Shown: one piece after another, positions 1-7,286 of the stretch
How positions within the stretch are numbered: the first letter of the stretch is position 1
How the letters are laid out: every line of letters starts with the position of its first letter
NCBI GenBank assembly: GCA_934277845.1
Contig: CAKQVV010000040.1
Coordinates: forward strand, 1-12,377
DNA from: an uncultured Clostridia bacterium
GTDB lineage: Bacteria > Bacillota > Clostridia > Christensenellales > Pumilibacteraceae
Direction of reading: 5' to 3'
DNA: 12,377 nucleotides
Position numbers and translations under genes: made by a program
Notes under the pieces: generated by a model
Told to the model about the DNA's origin: nothing
The model's input: the letters and a program-made list of their open reading frames with translations, nothing else
The model's database searches: none

Positions 1-513
1 GAAGAACTGGTGGACGGCGGAATCAAAACCCCCTACTATTTCCTCGAATTCAACGACGACGTATCGCGGTGGACTTACCATATCGACGCGGGGAACGGCG
101 GCATACTGTTCAGTCGCAAGGAAAGCATGATGGTATCCTTGCAAAAAGCGAAGGAGATCGCGTTGCTCGACGCCGATCTTCCCGAATCCGTCGAGGTCGT
201 TTTCATAACGGAAGTGCTGAGCCGCAATCAGGGGCGGCCGTGCTGGATCCTGGAATTCTATACGGAAAAGTATCTCTTCTGTTATAAAATCGACGCGACT
301 ACGGGCGAAATACTTGACAACAGTCGGTTTGTTTACATAGAGAGAGCAAGGGAAACGGCGCTGCTTGACTCGGGTTGCTCCGGCGGCGGCAAGATCGTTT
401 TTACCGCGGAAGAACTGGTAAGCGGCGGAATCAAAACTCCGTACTACTTCTTTGAATTCAACGACGGAACCACGCGGTGGACTTACCGCATAGACGCAAC
501 GAACGGACAAATC
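1..513 (+). repeat. Near-identical repeat copies inside the PepSY gene (1-105 and 409-513)
   Basis: Bases 1-60 and 409-468 agree at about 50 of 60 positions by eye, and the match continues more weakly to about 105 and 513. The copies are 408 bases (136 codons) apart, so they are the first and third PepSY units. The middle unit is much more different. Confidence 0.75.
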
Positions 514-540
514 CTTTCAAAAATGCAGGAGCCGATGTAA
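1..540 (+). CDS. PepSY-repeat protein, 3' part (5' end outside window)
   Basis: The reading frame is open from base 1, and the codons before the first possible start (GTG at 10) encode EEL, which recurs as part of a repeat further down. The gene therefore most likely begins upstream of the window. The visible 179 residues hold two full PepSY-like units (about residues 46-104 and 112-171) and the end of a third (1-35). Each ends in a Y-x-IDA-x-x-G-x-IL signature (IDA at 28, 97 and 164). Units 1 and 3 share the stretch GGIKTPYYF. PepSY domains are small alpha/beta modules of secreted or membrane-anchored proteins, often linked to peptidase inhibition or cell-surface functions. Any signal peptide would lie outside the window. 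The exact role is unknown. It converges on uvrA, with a terminator in the gap. The domain call is fairly sure, the function is not. Confidence 0.8.
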   Translation, partial: EELVDGGIKTPYYFLEFNDDVSRWTYHIDAGNGGILFSRKESMMVSLQKAKEIALLDADLPESVEVVFITEVLSRNQGRPCWILEFYTEKYLFCYKIDATTGEILDNSRFVYIERARETALLDSGCSGGGKIVFTAEELVSGGIKTPYYFFEFNDGTTRWTYRIDATNGQILSKMQEPM

Positions 541-625
541 ATCCGGCAATCCGAACATTGCGTCCGACAAAAATTTACAGACTGAGTTGTCGTAATCAAA
601 CGCGTTAAAATCGCGCCGAAAAGAC

Positions 626-670
626 AACGCCCGGGAGAGTTCGACTGCGGTTGAACTCTTTCGGGCGTTT
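626..670 (+). terminator. Terminator-like hairpin after the PepSY gene
   Basis: A 17-pair stem (626-642 with 653-669) closes a 10-base loop and ends in TTT. Two of the pairs are G-U when read as + strand RNA and would be A-C mismatches on the other strand, which points to + strand use. The T tract is short, so termination may be weak. It lies 86 bases after the PepSY stop. Confidence 0.6.
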
Positions 671-710
671 CGATATACATAATTATTTTACGGCGATCCG
701 GTAGCATTAC

Positions 711-734
711 GGAAAAAGCGTCCGCTGCGAAACG
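711..734 (-). terminator. Weak terminator candidate downstream of uvrA
   Basis: On the - strand a 5-pair stem with two G-U pairs (734-730 with 723-719) is followed by CTTTTTCC, about 50 bases after the uvrA stop. The stem is short, so this is only a candidate. I see nothing else in the 541-783 gap apart from the + strand hairpin at 626-670. Confidence 0.3.
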
Positions 735-783
735 TTGCCAGGATTTTTCCGAGCGCGTTCGCCGCTCCGCTTCCGCACGCACC

Positions 784-3603
784 CTATTTCTTCGAGAGTA
801 CCTTCTTGAGAAATTGTCCGGTGTAACTTTCCTTTACTTCCGCTACCTCTTCGGGCGTGCCTTTGGCAATCACGATACCGCCGCCGTCGCCGCCTTCGGG
901 CCCCATATCGATGATATAGTCCGCTACTTTGATAACGTCGAGGTTGTGTTCGATCACGATCACTGTGTTTCCGCCGCCCGCAAGCCTTTGCAGAATCTCG
1001 AGAAGTTTATCCACGTCCGCCACGTGCAATCCCGTGGTCGGCTCGTCGAGGATATACAGCGTTTTCGACGTCGAACGTTTGCTGAGTTCCGTGGCGAGTT
1101 TGACGCGCTGGGCTTCGCCGCCCGACAACGTGGTCGCGGGTTGACCGAGTTTGATATACCCAAGCCCCACGTCGCAAAGCGTCTTTATCTTGTTAGCGAT
1201 CGCGGGGATATTCCCGAAGAACGCGTAAGCCTCCTCCACCGTCATTTCCAGTACTTCGTAAATGTTCTTGCCTTTGTAGCGGACGGCAAGCGTTTCGCGA
1301 TTGTAGCGTTTTCCGCCGCACACTTCGCAAGGGACGTAAACGTCGGGCAAAAAGTTCATTTCGATTTTGATTATGCCGTCGCCCGAGCAATTCTCGCATC
1401 TGCCGCCCTTGACGTTGAACGAGAACCTGCCCGCGCCGTAGCCGCGTTCCTGCGCGTCCTGAGTCTTTGCGAAAAGTTCGCGGATCTGCGAGAACACGCC
1501 CGTGTAAGTCGCGGGATTGCTCCTCGGCGTTCTTCCGATGGGGCTCTGGTCGATACAGATTACCTTGTCGATATTCTCGATGCCGTCGATACGCTCCGCA
1601 TTGCCCTCGGGAATACGCGTGCGCATTATCTTGTTCGACAGCGCGGGATAAAGGATCTGGTTGACGAGACTGGATTTGCCGCTGCCCGAAACGCCCGTGA
1701 CCGCGGTAAACACGCCCACCGGGAATTTCACGGTTACGTTTTTGAGATTGTTTTGTTTCGCGCCCACGACGGTAATGAACTTGTCGGTGACGGGACGGCG
1801 AACAGCGGGGATCTCGATTTTCTTTTTGCCCGAAAGGTAAAGTCCGGTTATCGAGCGCGGCTCGCGGATAATATCGTCAACCGTACCGGCTGCAACGATT
1901 TCGCCGCCGTGCACTCCCGCTCCCGGTCCCACGTCCACGATAAAGTCCGCGCTGCGCATGGTATCCTCGTCGTGCTCGACCACGATAAGCGTATTGCCGA
2001 GGTCGCGCAGGCTTTCGAGCGTGGCGATAAGTTTGTTGTTGTCGCGCTGGTGCAGACCGATACTCGGCTCGTCGAGAATATAAAGCACGCCGGTAAGTCC
2101 CGAGCCGATCTGTGTAGCGAGCCTTATACGTTGCGCTTCGCCGCCCGACAGCGTAGCCGCGCCGCGCGATAACGTGAGGTAGCCTAAGCCCACGTCCACA
2201 AGGAATTTCAGTCTTGCCCTTATCTCGCGCAGTATGGACCGGGAAATGATTTCGTTCGAGGGCGAGAATTTAAGTCCGTTTATAAATTCGCTGATCTTTA
2301 CGATCGGCATGTCGCTGAGTTCCGCGATATTCAGTCCGCCCACGGTGACGGAAAGCGCTTCGGGACGCAGGCGTTTGCCGCGGCACGCTTCGCATGGAAT
2401 TTCGCGCATGTATTTCGAGATTTCGCTTTTTATATAGTCGCTGGTACTCTCGCGGAAGCGGCGTTCGAGATTGTTGACCACCCCCTCGAAACTTCGGCGC
2501 ATACTGCCGGAGAAGTTCGCCGACTGGTAGGTCAGATCGAGTTTTTCGCCGTCGTTGCCATACAGCAGAATATGCCTGATATTTTCCGGCAGGTCGCGGA
2601 ACGGCGTGTCGAGCGAAAACCCGTAACGCTTGGACAGCGCCTTGAAGAACATACCGCCGATCTGGCTGGTGTCGAAATTCCACGCGCTGACGTTGAGCGC
2701 GCCTTCGTTGAGGCTTTTGCTGCCGTCGCCGTAAATGAGTTCGGGATCGAGTTTTTGCTTAAATCCGAGTCCCGTACACTCGGGACACGCGCCGAACGGC
2801 GAGTTGAACGAGAACAGGCGCGGCTCGATTTCGCCGATGGAAATTCCGCAATCGGGGCATGCGAATTTCGTCGAGAATAATTGTTCCTCGCCGTCGCGGT
2901 CGATAACAACGGTATCGGCGGCGAGTTTGAGCGCGGTTTCGAGGCTGTCGGTAAGGCGTTTTTCGATACCGGACTTCACGACGAGCCGATCGACCACCAC
3001 GCTTATATTGTGTTTGATCTGTTTGTCGAGATTGATGTCCTCGTCGAGCGAGTATACCGTGCCGTCGATCTTGACGCGCGGATAACCGGCTTTGCGGAAG
3101 GATTCGAGTTCCTTTTTGAACTCGCCCTTCTTTCCTCTCGCGACGGGCGCGGTGACGAGAATTTTGCTTCCCTCGGGATAAGCCATGATCCTGTCGACGA
3201 TCTGGTCGACGGACTGGCGGGTGATTTCCCTGCCGCACTTCGGGCAATGCGCCACGCCGCAACGCGCGTACAGAAGGCGCAGGTAGTCGTGAATTTCGGT
3301 GACGGTACCCACTGTGGAACGCGGATTGCGCGCGGTGGTTTTCTGGTCGATCGAGATCGCCGGGCTAAGCCCTTCTATGCTCTCGACGTCCGGCTTTTGC
3401 ATTTGCCCTAAGAACAGTCGCGCATAGGACGACAGCGACTCGACGTAGCGACGCTGACCTTCCGCGAAGATCGTGTCGAACGCGAGCGAAGTTTTGCCGC
3501 TGCCGGACAAGCCGGTGAATACTATCAGTTTGTTCCTCGGCAACGTGAGATCTATATTTTTAAGGTTGTTCTCATTCGCGCCCTTTATGATGATTTCGTC
3601 CAT
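784..3603 (-). CDS. uvrA: Excinuclease ABC subunit A (UvrA)
   Basis: UvrA is the DNA damage sensor of nucleotide excision repair. It is an ATPase dimer that loads UvrB at distorted DNA in the cytoplasm. The 939-residue product is full length for the family and carries two ABC ATPase modules. Module 1 has Walker A GLSGSGKT at 31-38, signature LSGGEAQR at 485-492 and Walker B LYILDEPS at 507-514. Module 2 has Walker A GVSGSGKS at 637-644, signature LSGGEAQR at 826-833 and Walker B LYILDEPT at 849-856. Zinc-binding cysteine pairs are visible at C249/C252 with C273/C276 and at C736/C739 with C759/C762. All key motifs are intact. The start is the ATG at 3603, 25 bases after the uvrB stop, with a GGAG 13 bases upstream, which is rather far. 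It is very probably co-transcribed from the uvrB promoter. No uvrC is present in the window. Confidence 0.98.
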   Translation of the reverse strand: MDEIIIKGANENNLKNIDLTLPRNKLIVFTGLSGSGKTSLAFDTIFAEGQRRYVESLSSYARLFLGQMQKPDVESIEGLSPAISIDQKTTARNPRSTVGTVTEIHDYLRLLYARCGVAHCPKCGREITRQSVDQIVDRIMAYPEGSKILVTAPVARGKKGEFKKELESFRKAGYPRVKIDGTVYSLDEDINLDKQIKHNISVVVDRLVVKSGIEKRLTDSLETALKLAADTVVIDRDGEEQLFSTKFACPDCGISIGEIEPRLFSFNSPFGACPECTGLGFKQKLDPELIYGDGSKSLNEGALNVSAWNFDTSQIGGMFFKALSKRYGFSLDTPFRDLPENIRHILLYGNDGEKLDLTYQSANFSGSMRRSFEGVVNNLERRFRESTSDYIKSEISKYMREIPCEACRGKRLRPEALSVTVGGLNIAELSDMPIVKISEFINGLKFSPSNEIISRSILREIRARLKFLVDVGLGYLTLSRGAATLSGGEAQRIRLATQIGSGLTGVLYILDEPSIGLHQRDNNKLIATLESLRDLGNTLIVVEHDEDTMRSADFIVDVGPGAGVHGGEIVAAGTVDDIIREPRSITGLYLSGKKKIEIPAVRRPVTDKFITVVGAKQNNLKNVTVKFPVGVFTAVTGVSGSGKSSLVNQILYPALSNKIMRTRIPEGNAERIDGIENIDKVICIDQSPIGRTPRSNPATYTGVFSQIRELFAKTQDAQERGYGAGRFSFNVKGGRCENCSGDGIIKIEMNFLPDVYVPCEVCGGKRYNRETLAVRYKGKNIYEVLEMTVEEAYAFFGNIPAIANKIKTLCDVGLGYIKLGQPATTLSGGEAQRVKLATELSKRSTSKTLYILDEPTTGLHVADVDKLLEILQRLAGGGNTVIVIEHNLDVIKVADYIIDMGPEGGDGGGIVIAKGTPEEVAEVKESYTGQFLKKVLSKK

Positions 3604-3628
3604 TGTTTTCAGGTATCTCCGATAAATC

Positions 3629-5614
3629 TTAGATTAAATTGCCGCCGCGCTTGCCCGAAAACTTCGACTGAAGTTTTTTGAGTTCCGCCATGCGGTCGCG
3701 CATTTTGATCGCGGTCTCGAAGTCAAGCGACTTTGCCGCTACGTTCATCAGCGCTTTGAGTTTTTCGAGTTCCGCGGGAATATCCTTTATATCAACCTTT
3801 TCCGAAGCGGCTTTGGTGATCTCGATGGTGTTGGTTATTTTCTTTATAATCGTTCTGGGCGTGATGCCGTGCTCGGCGTTGTAGCGCATTTGTTTTTCTC
3901 TGCGGCGGTTGGTTTCGTCGATAGCCTTTTTCATCGAGCCGGTCATGTTGTCGGCGTACATGACGACGTAACTTTCCGCGTTACGCGCCGCTCTGCCTAT
4001 CGTCTGGATAAGCGACGTTTCGCTCCTTAAAAAACCTTCCTTGTCCGCGTCGAGTATCGCCACAAGCTGCACCTCGGGAATATCCAAGCCCTCGCGCAAA
4101 AGGTTTATACCGACCACGACGTCGAACTCGCCGGATCTTAAATCGTTGACGATCGTTATGCGTTCCATGGTGTCGATGTCGGAATGGAGATACCGCACTT
4201 TCACGCCGTTTTCGGCAAGGTACGAGGTAAGGCTTTCGGACATTTTTTTCGTGAGCGTGGTGACGAGTACTCTGCCGTTTTTAGCGACGGTTTCGCGTAT
4301 ACGCGTGAGAAGGTCGTCGATCTGCCCTTTCGTGGGCTTTAATATGACCGGCGGATCGATCAGTCCGGTCGGTCTTATTATTTGTTCGGCGACGGCGGAT
4401 CCCGCAAGTTTGAGTTCGTAGGGCGCGGGCGTGGCGGAAACGTAGATAACCTGACCGATGCGGCGGTTGAATTCCTCGAAGTTAAGCGGGCGGTTGTCGT
4501 AGGCGGCGGGAAGTCTGAAACCGTAGTCGACGAGCGACTTCTTCCTGGCATAGTCGCCTCGATACATGGCGCGGATCTGCGGCACGGTCATGTGGCTTTC
4601 GTCGATGAACATAATGAAGTCGCGCGGGAAATAATCGAGCAGCGTGAACGGCGGTTCGCCCGGCTTTCTGCCGTCGAAGTACCGCGAATAGTTCTCGATA
4701 CCGCTGCAATAGCCGATCTCTTTCATCATCTCCACGTCGTAGGTCACGCGTTGTTCGATGCGCTGCGCCTCGATGAGTTTGTTTTCGGCGGTAAAATATT
4801 TGACCTGTTCGTCACGGTCGCGAAGTATCGCCGTTATCGCATGTTCGAGCGTTTCGTGAGCGACTGCATAGTGAGACGCAGGAAAAATAGCCGCGTGATT
4901 GAGCCGCGACACGATCTTGCCCGTCACGACATCGAACTCGGACAGCGCGTCGATCTCGTCGCCGAAAAACTCCACCCTCACGCCGTGGTCGGACGACGAC
5001 GCGACGAAAATATCCACAGTGTCGCCCTTGACGCGAAAATCGGTACGCTCGGGCGCGGTATCGTTGCGTTTGTAGTTTATGCCGACGAGCCGCCTGATAA
5101 GTTCGTCGCGGTCGAGTTTGTCGCCGGGACGGAGCGAAACCGACAGCCGATAGTACTCCTCGGGCGCGCCCAAGCCGTAAATGCACGAAACGGACGCGAC
5201 CACGATAACGTCACGGCGTTCGTGAAGAGAACACGTCGCCGAATGACGAAGTTTATCGATCTCGTCGTTGATCTGCAAGTCCTTTTCTATATAAGTATCG
5301 GTGCTTGCGATGTAGGCTTCGGGCTGATAGTAGTCGTAGTACGACACGAAAAACTCGACGCGATTGTTGGGGAAAAACTCGCGCATCTCGTTGCAAAGTT
5401 GCGCGGCGAGCGTTTTGTTGTGCGCGAGTATCAGCGCGGGACGACCTGCGTTTTTGATTACGTTCGCCATAGTGAACGTCTTGCCGCTGCCAGTCACGCC
5501 CAACAGCACCTGAGCGCACAGCCCGTCCTCTATGCCCTCGGACAGTTTTGCTATCGCTTCCGGCTGATCGCCCGTCGGCTTGTATTCGGATACGAGTTCG
5601 AATGAGTTTTCCAT
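3629..5614 (-). CDS. uvrB: Excinuclease ABC subunit B (UvrB)
   Basis: UvrB verifies the lesion handed over by UvrA and recruits UvrC for the dual incision. The 661-residue product is complete. It has the N-terminal Walker A GVTGSGKT at 39-46, the damage-probing beta-hairpin region rich in tyrosines at about 92-112 (YYDYYQPEAYI), the DESH box at 338-341, and the helicase motif QTIGRAAR at 537-544. A C-terminal UVR domain at about 616-650 is the part known in the family to contact UvrC and UvrA. The ATG at 5614 has an AAGGG ribosome binding site just upstream, and a strong promoter lies 21-50 bases upstream. The gene is first in a uvrB-uvrA operon and diverges from dinB. All expected motifs are present. 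Confidence 0.98.
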   Translation of the reverse strand: MENSFELVSEYKPTGDQPEAIAKLSEGIEDGLCAQVLLGVTGSGKTFTMANVIKNAGRPALILAHNKTLAAQLCNEMREFFPNNRVEFFVSYYDYYQPEAYIASTDTYIEKDLQINDEIDKLRHSATCSLHERRDVIVVASVSCIYGLGAPEEYYRLSVSLRPGDKLDRDELIRRLVGINYKRNDTAPERTDFRVKGDTVDIFVASSSDHGVRVEFFGDEIDALSEFDVVTGKIVSRLNHAAIFPASHYAVAHETLEHAITAILRDRDEQVKYFTAENKLIEAQRIEQRVTYDVEMMKEIGYCSGIENYSRYFDGRKPGEPPFTLLDYFPRDFIMFIDESHMTVPQIRAMYRGDYARKKSLVDYGFRLPAAYDNRPLNFEEFNRRIGQVIYVSATPAPYELKLAGSAVAEQIIRPTGLIDPPVILKPTKGQIDDLLTRIRETVAKNGRVLVTTLTKKMSESLTSYLAENGVKVRYLHSDIDTMERITIVNDLRSGEFDVVVGINLLREGLDIPEVQLVAILDADKEGFLRSETSLIQTIGRAARNAESYVVMYADNMTGSMKKAIDETNRRREKQMRYNAEHGITPRTIIKKITNTIEITKAASEKVDIKDIPAELEKLKALMNVAAKSLDFETAIKMRDRMAELKKLQSKFSGKRGGNLI

Positions 5615-5634
5615 GTCTTTACCCTTCGCATATA

Positions 5635-5664
5635 ATTATATCACAGCCGCCCGAAAACAATCAA
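5635..5664 (-). promoter_or_regulatory. Promoter of uvrBA
   Basis: On the - strand TTGATT (5664-5659), an 18-base spacer and TATAAT (5640-5635) form a sigma-A-type promoter. The -10 is preceded by TGA, giving an extended -10. The start site would fall near 5628, leaving a leader of about 14 bases that contains the ribosome binding site. No GAAC-N4-GTTC SOS box overlaps it. Confidence 0.7.
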
Positions 5665-5783
5665 GCCTTTTGCTTCGACAATTTTTGCCGATTATTCCGA
5701 ATAGCAAAATCAAAGAGAAATATTTGCAAAAAAACAGATCGATAAAACGTAAACGCTTTGTCTGCGTTCAGCCGTTGAAATCG

Positions 5784-5812
5784 TTGTATGGTTTTAAAAT
5801 TCGTGGTATAAT
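5784..5812 (+). promoter_or_regulatory. Promoter of dinB
   Basis: TTGTAT (5784-5789), a 17-base spacer and TATAAT (5807-5812) match a sigma-A promoter. TGG before the -10 makes it an extended -10. The start site would lie near 5818-5820, giving a leader of about 65 bases. Confidence 0.75.
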
Positions 5813-5823
5813 ATATAATAACG

Positions 5824-5835
5824 GAACGCCCGTTC
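5824..5835 (+). promoter_or_regulatory. SOS box (LexA/DinR-type operator) of dinB
   Basis: GAACGCCCGTTC has the exact GAAC-N4-GTTC core known for LexA (DinR) operators of Gram-positive bacteria. It begins 11 bases after the dinB -10 hexamer, just past the expected start site, where a bound repressor would block transcription. The outer and central bases fit the longer Bacillus consensus only in part. The flanking bases also form a short inverted repeat (5827-5840), so a leader hairpin is an alternative reading. Confidence 0.65.
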
Positions 5836-5839
5836 GGGC

Positions 5840-5859
5840 GGCGCGAAAAGGCGCGAAAA
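5840..5859 (+). repeat. Perfect 10-base tandem repeat in the dinB leader
   Basis: GGCGCGAAAA occurs twice without a gap (5840-5849 and 5850-5859), directly after the SOS box and 15 bases before the dinB ribosome binding site. The role is unknown and it may be a chance duplication. Confidence 0.6.
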
Positions 5860-5883
5860 ACGGTTGTACTCACGGAGCGAGAG

Positions 5884-7116
5884 ATGAAAGACAGATTGAT
5901 ATTACACAGCGATCTTAATAATTTTTACGCTTCGGTGGAGTGCGCCCTTAACCCCGAACTTCGCGGGATTCCGCTGGCGGTTGCGGGCAATCCCGAGCGG
6001 CGGCACGGCGTGGTGCTTGCCAAGAACGCGATCGCCAAAAAGGCGGGCGTAAAGACGGGCGACGTCATCTGGGAAGCGGAAGCAAAGTGTCCAGGGATAA
6101 AGATCGTTCCGCCCCACTTCGACCTTTACACGCAGTACTCGAATCGGATTTTCGAATTGTACACTAAATTCACTTCGCAGGTCGAACCGTTCGGTCCGGA
6201 CGAGTGCTGGCTGGACTGCACCGGCTCTACCCGCCTGTTCGGGGACGGCGAAGAGATCGCGAAAAAGATACTCGCCGAAGTAAAGAAAGAAACTTTCCTC
6301 ACGGTTTCTGTGGGCGTGAGTTTCTCCAAGCCCTTAGCCAAGTTATGCAGCGACGCCGCCGAACCGGACGGGTACTTCGTGGCAACGCGCGAAGATTACC
6401 GCGAAAAACTGTGGACAAAGGACGTGGGCGACCTGATGATGGTGGGACGAAAGACCGTGCCCGTGCTCAATCGGCTGAACATTTACACTGTGGGCGATCT
6501 CGCGCTTGCGGACGAGGGCATACTGAAAGCGACGCTGGGCATAAACGGCGTGAAACTCAAACACGCGGCTCTCGGCGACGACGGCGAAGTCGTGCGCGAT
6601 TACGACAAGCGGCGCAAGACGGAAAGCGTCGGGCACGGCATGACGGCGGTCAAGGATCTGGTCGATCCCGAGGACGTCAAAGCCGTGATTTGCTATCTGT
6701 CCGAAAAGATTTCGGCGCGCATGATAAAGTACGGTGTGAAAGGCTCGGGCGTACACGTAGACCTTCGCAGTTTCGAATTAAAGCACGTATCAAGGCAAAT
6801 GAAACTAACCCGCCCCACGTTTTCGAGCGCGGACATTTCCGACGCGGCGTTTTTCATGGCAATGGAACTACAGCACGAACACGCGGTGCCGCTGCGCACC
6901 GTCAGCGTGAGCGTATTCGATCTTTCGTCCGCTGCCGGTGCGGTGCAGATTTCGATGTTTGACGATAAACCGAACAAGCGCGAAAGTCTAGAAAAGGCGA
7001 TCGACGACATAAAGCGCAAATACGGCAGAGATACCATAAAACGCGCGAACCTTATCGCCCGCGATTTCATCTACGACAAGGACGACGCCGAGGACTTTTT
7101 GCCGTTTAAGAGGTAA
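5884..7116 (+). CDS. dinB: Y-family DNA polymerase IV (DinB)
   Basis: DinB is a low-fidelity polymerase that copies past damaged bases. The 410-residue product has the first metal-binding Asp in LHSDLNNFYASVE (D10, with Y15 at the steric-gate position) and the second acidic pair D106-E107 in GPDECWLD. A C-terminal QISMF at 355-359 fits the beta-clamp binding motif, after the little-finger domain. The length is a little above the usual 350-400. The palm motif reads PDECWLD where many DinB proteins have SIDEAYLD, but both catalytic acids are kept. The ATG at 5884 follows a GGAG (5874-5877) at 6 bases. The gene diverges from uvrBA, has its own promoter with an SOS box, and ends at a strong terminator. 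It is very likely induced by DNA damage. Confidence 0.95.
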   Translation: MKDRLILHSDLNNFYASVECALNPELRGIPLAVAGNPERRHGVVLAKNAIAKKAGVKTGDVIWEAEAKCPGIKIVPPHFDLYTQYSNRIFELYTKFTSQVEPFGPDECWLDCTGSTRLFGDGEEIAKKILAEVKKETFLTVSVGVSFSKPLAKLCSDAAEPDGYFVATREDYREKLWTKDVGDLMMVGRKTVPVLNRLNIYTVGDLALADEGILKATLGINGVKLKHAALGDDGEVVRDYDKRRKTESVGHGMTAVKDLVDPEDVKAVICYLSEKISARMIKYGVKGSGVHVDLRSFELKHVSRQMKLTRPTFSSADISDAAFFMAMELQHEHAVPLRTVSVSVFDLSSAAGAVQISMFDDKPNKRESLEKAIDDIKRKYGRDTIKRANLIARDFIYDKDDAEDFLPFKR

Positions 7117-7163
7117 TTATAAAAGTTAATTACTCGTTTGTTGCAGGGGATTCTATGCAAAAT

Positions 7164-7200
7164 GGCAACTGCCCTATTTTTCGGGGCAGTTGCCTTTTTT
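7164..7200 (+). terminator. Rho-independent terminator of dinB, possibly two-way
   Basis: A perfect 11-pair stem, GGCAACTGCCC (7164-7174) with its complement at 7184-7194, closes a 9-base loop and is followed by TTTTTT. It lies 47 bases after dinB. On the - strand the stem is followed by ATTTTG, so it may also stop transcripts from the converging peptidase gene, which ends 87 bases away. Confidence 0.9.
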
Positions 7201-7286
7201 CGCTCTGAATGACGTAGTAAAAGTTGAATTGCGCGTTATTTTTTAATTTTTACCTTAATCGCCGATAGCAATATAGTTTTTGCGCC

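Noticed and set aside
483..782. A 99-codon - strand open frame overlapping the PepSY gene end and the terminator.
   Set aside because: It overlaps the repeat gene and the hairpin and shows no motif.
814..2172. A 452-codon open frame antisense to uvrA.
   Set aside because: It lies wholly within uvrA, whose motifs are intact, and its translation is rich in Arg, Val, Phe and Ala as expected from a mirror of GC-rich codons. No family motif is seen.
4382..5605. A 407-codon open frame antisense to uvrB.
   Set aside because: The same mirror effect of codon bias; no motif and no supporting ribosome binding site.
5748..5761. Partial match to a catabolite (cre) site in the uvrB-dinB gap.
   Set aside because: Several fixed positions differ, and the neighbouring genes are not carbon-metabolism genes.
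5661..5873. A 70-codon - strand open frame in the uvrB-dinB gap.
   Set aside because: It covers the dinB promoter and SOS box and continues through the uvrB promoter region; no motif.
6204..6962. A 252-codon open frame on the same strand inside dinB.
   Set aside because: Arg-rich frame-shifted product of dinB without a recognisable domain.
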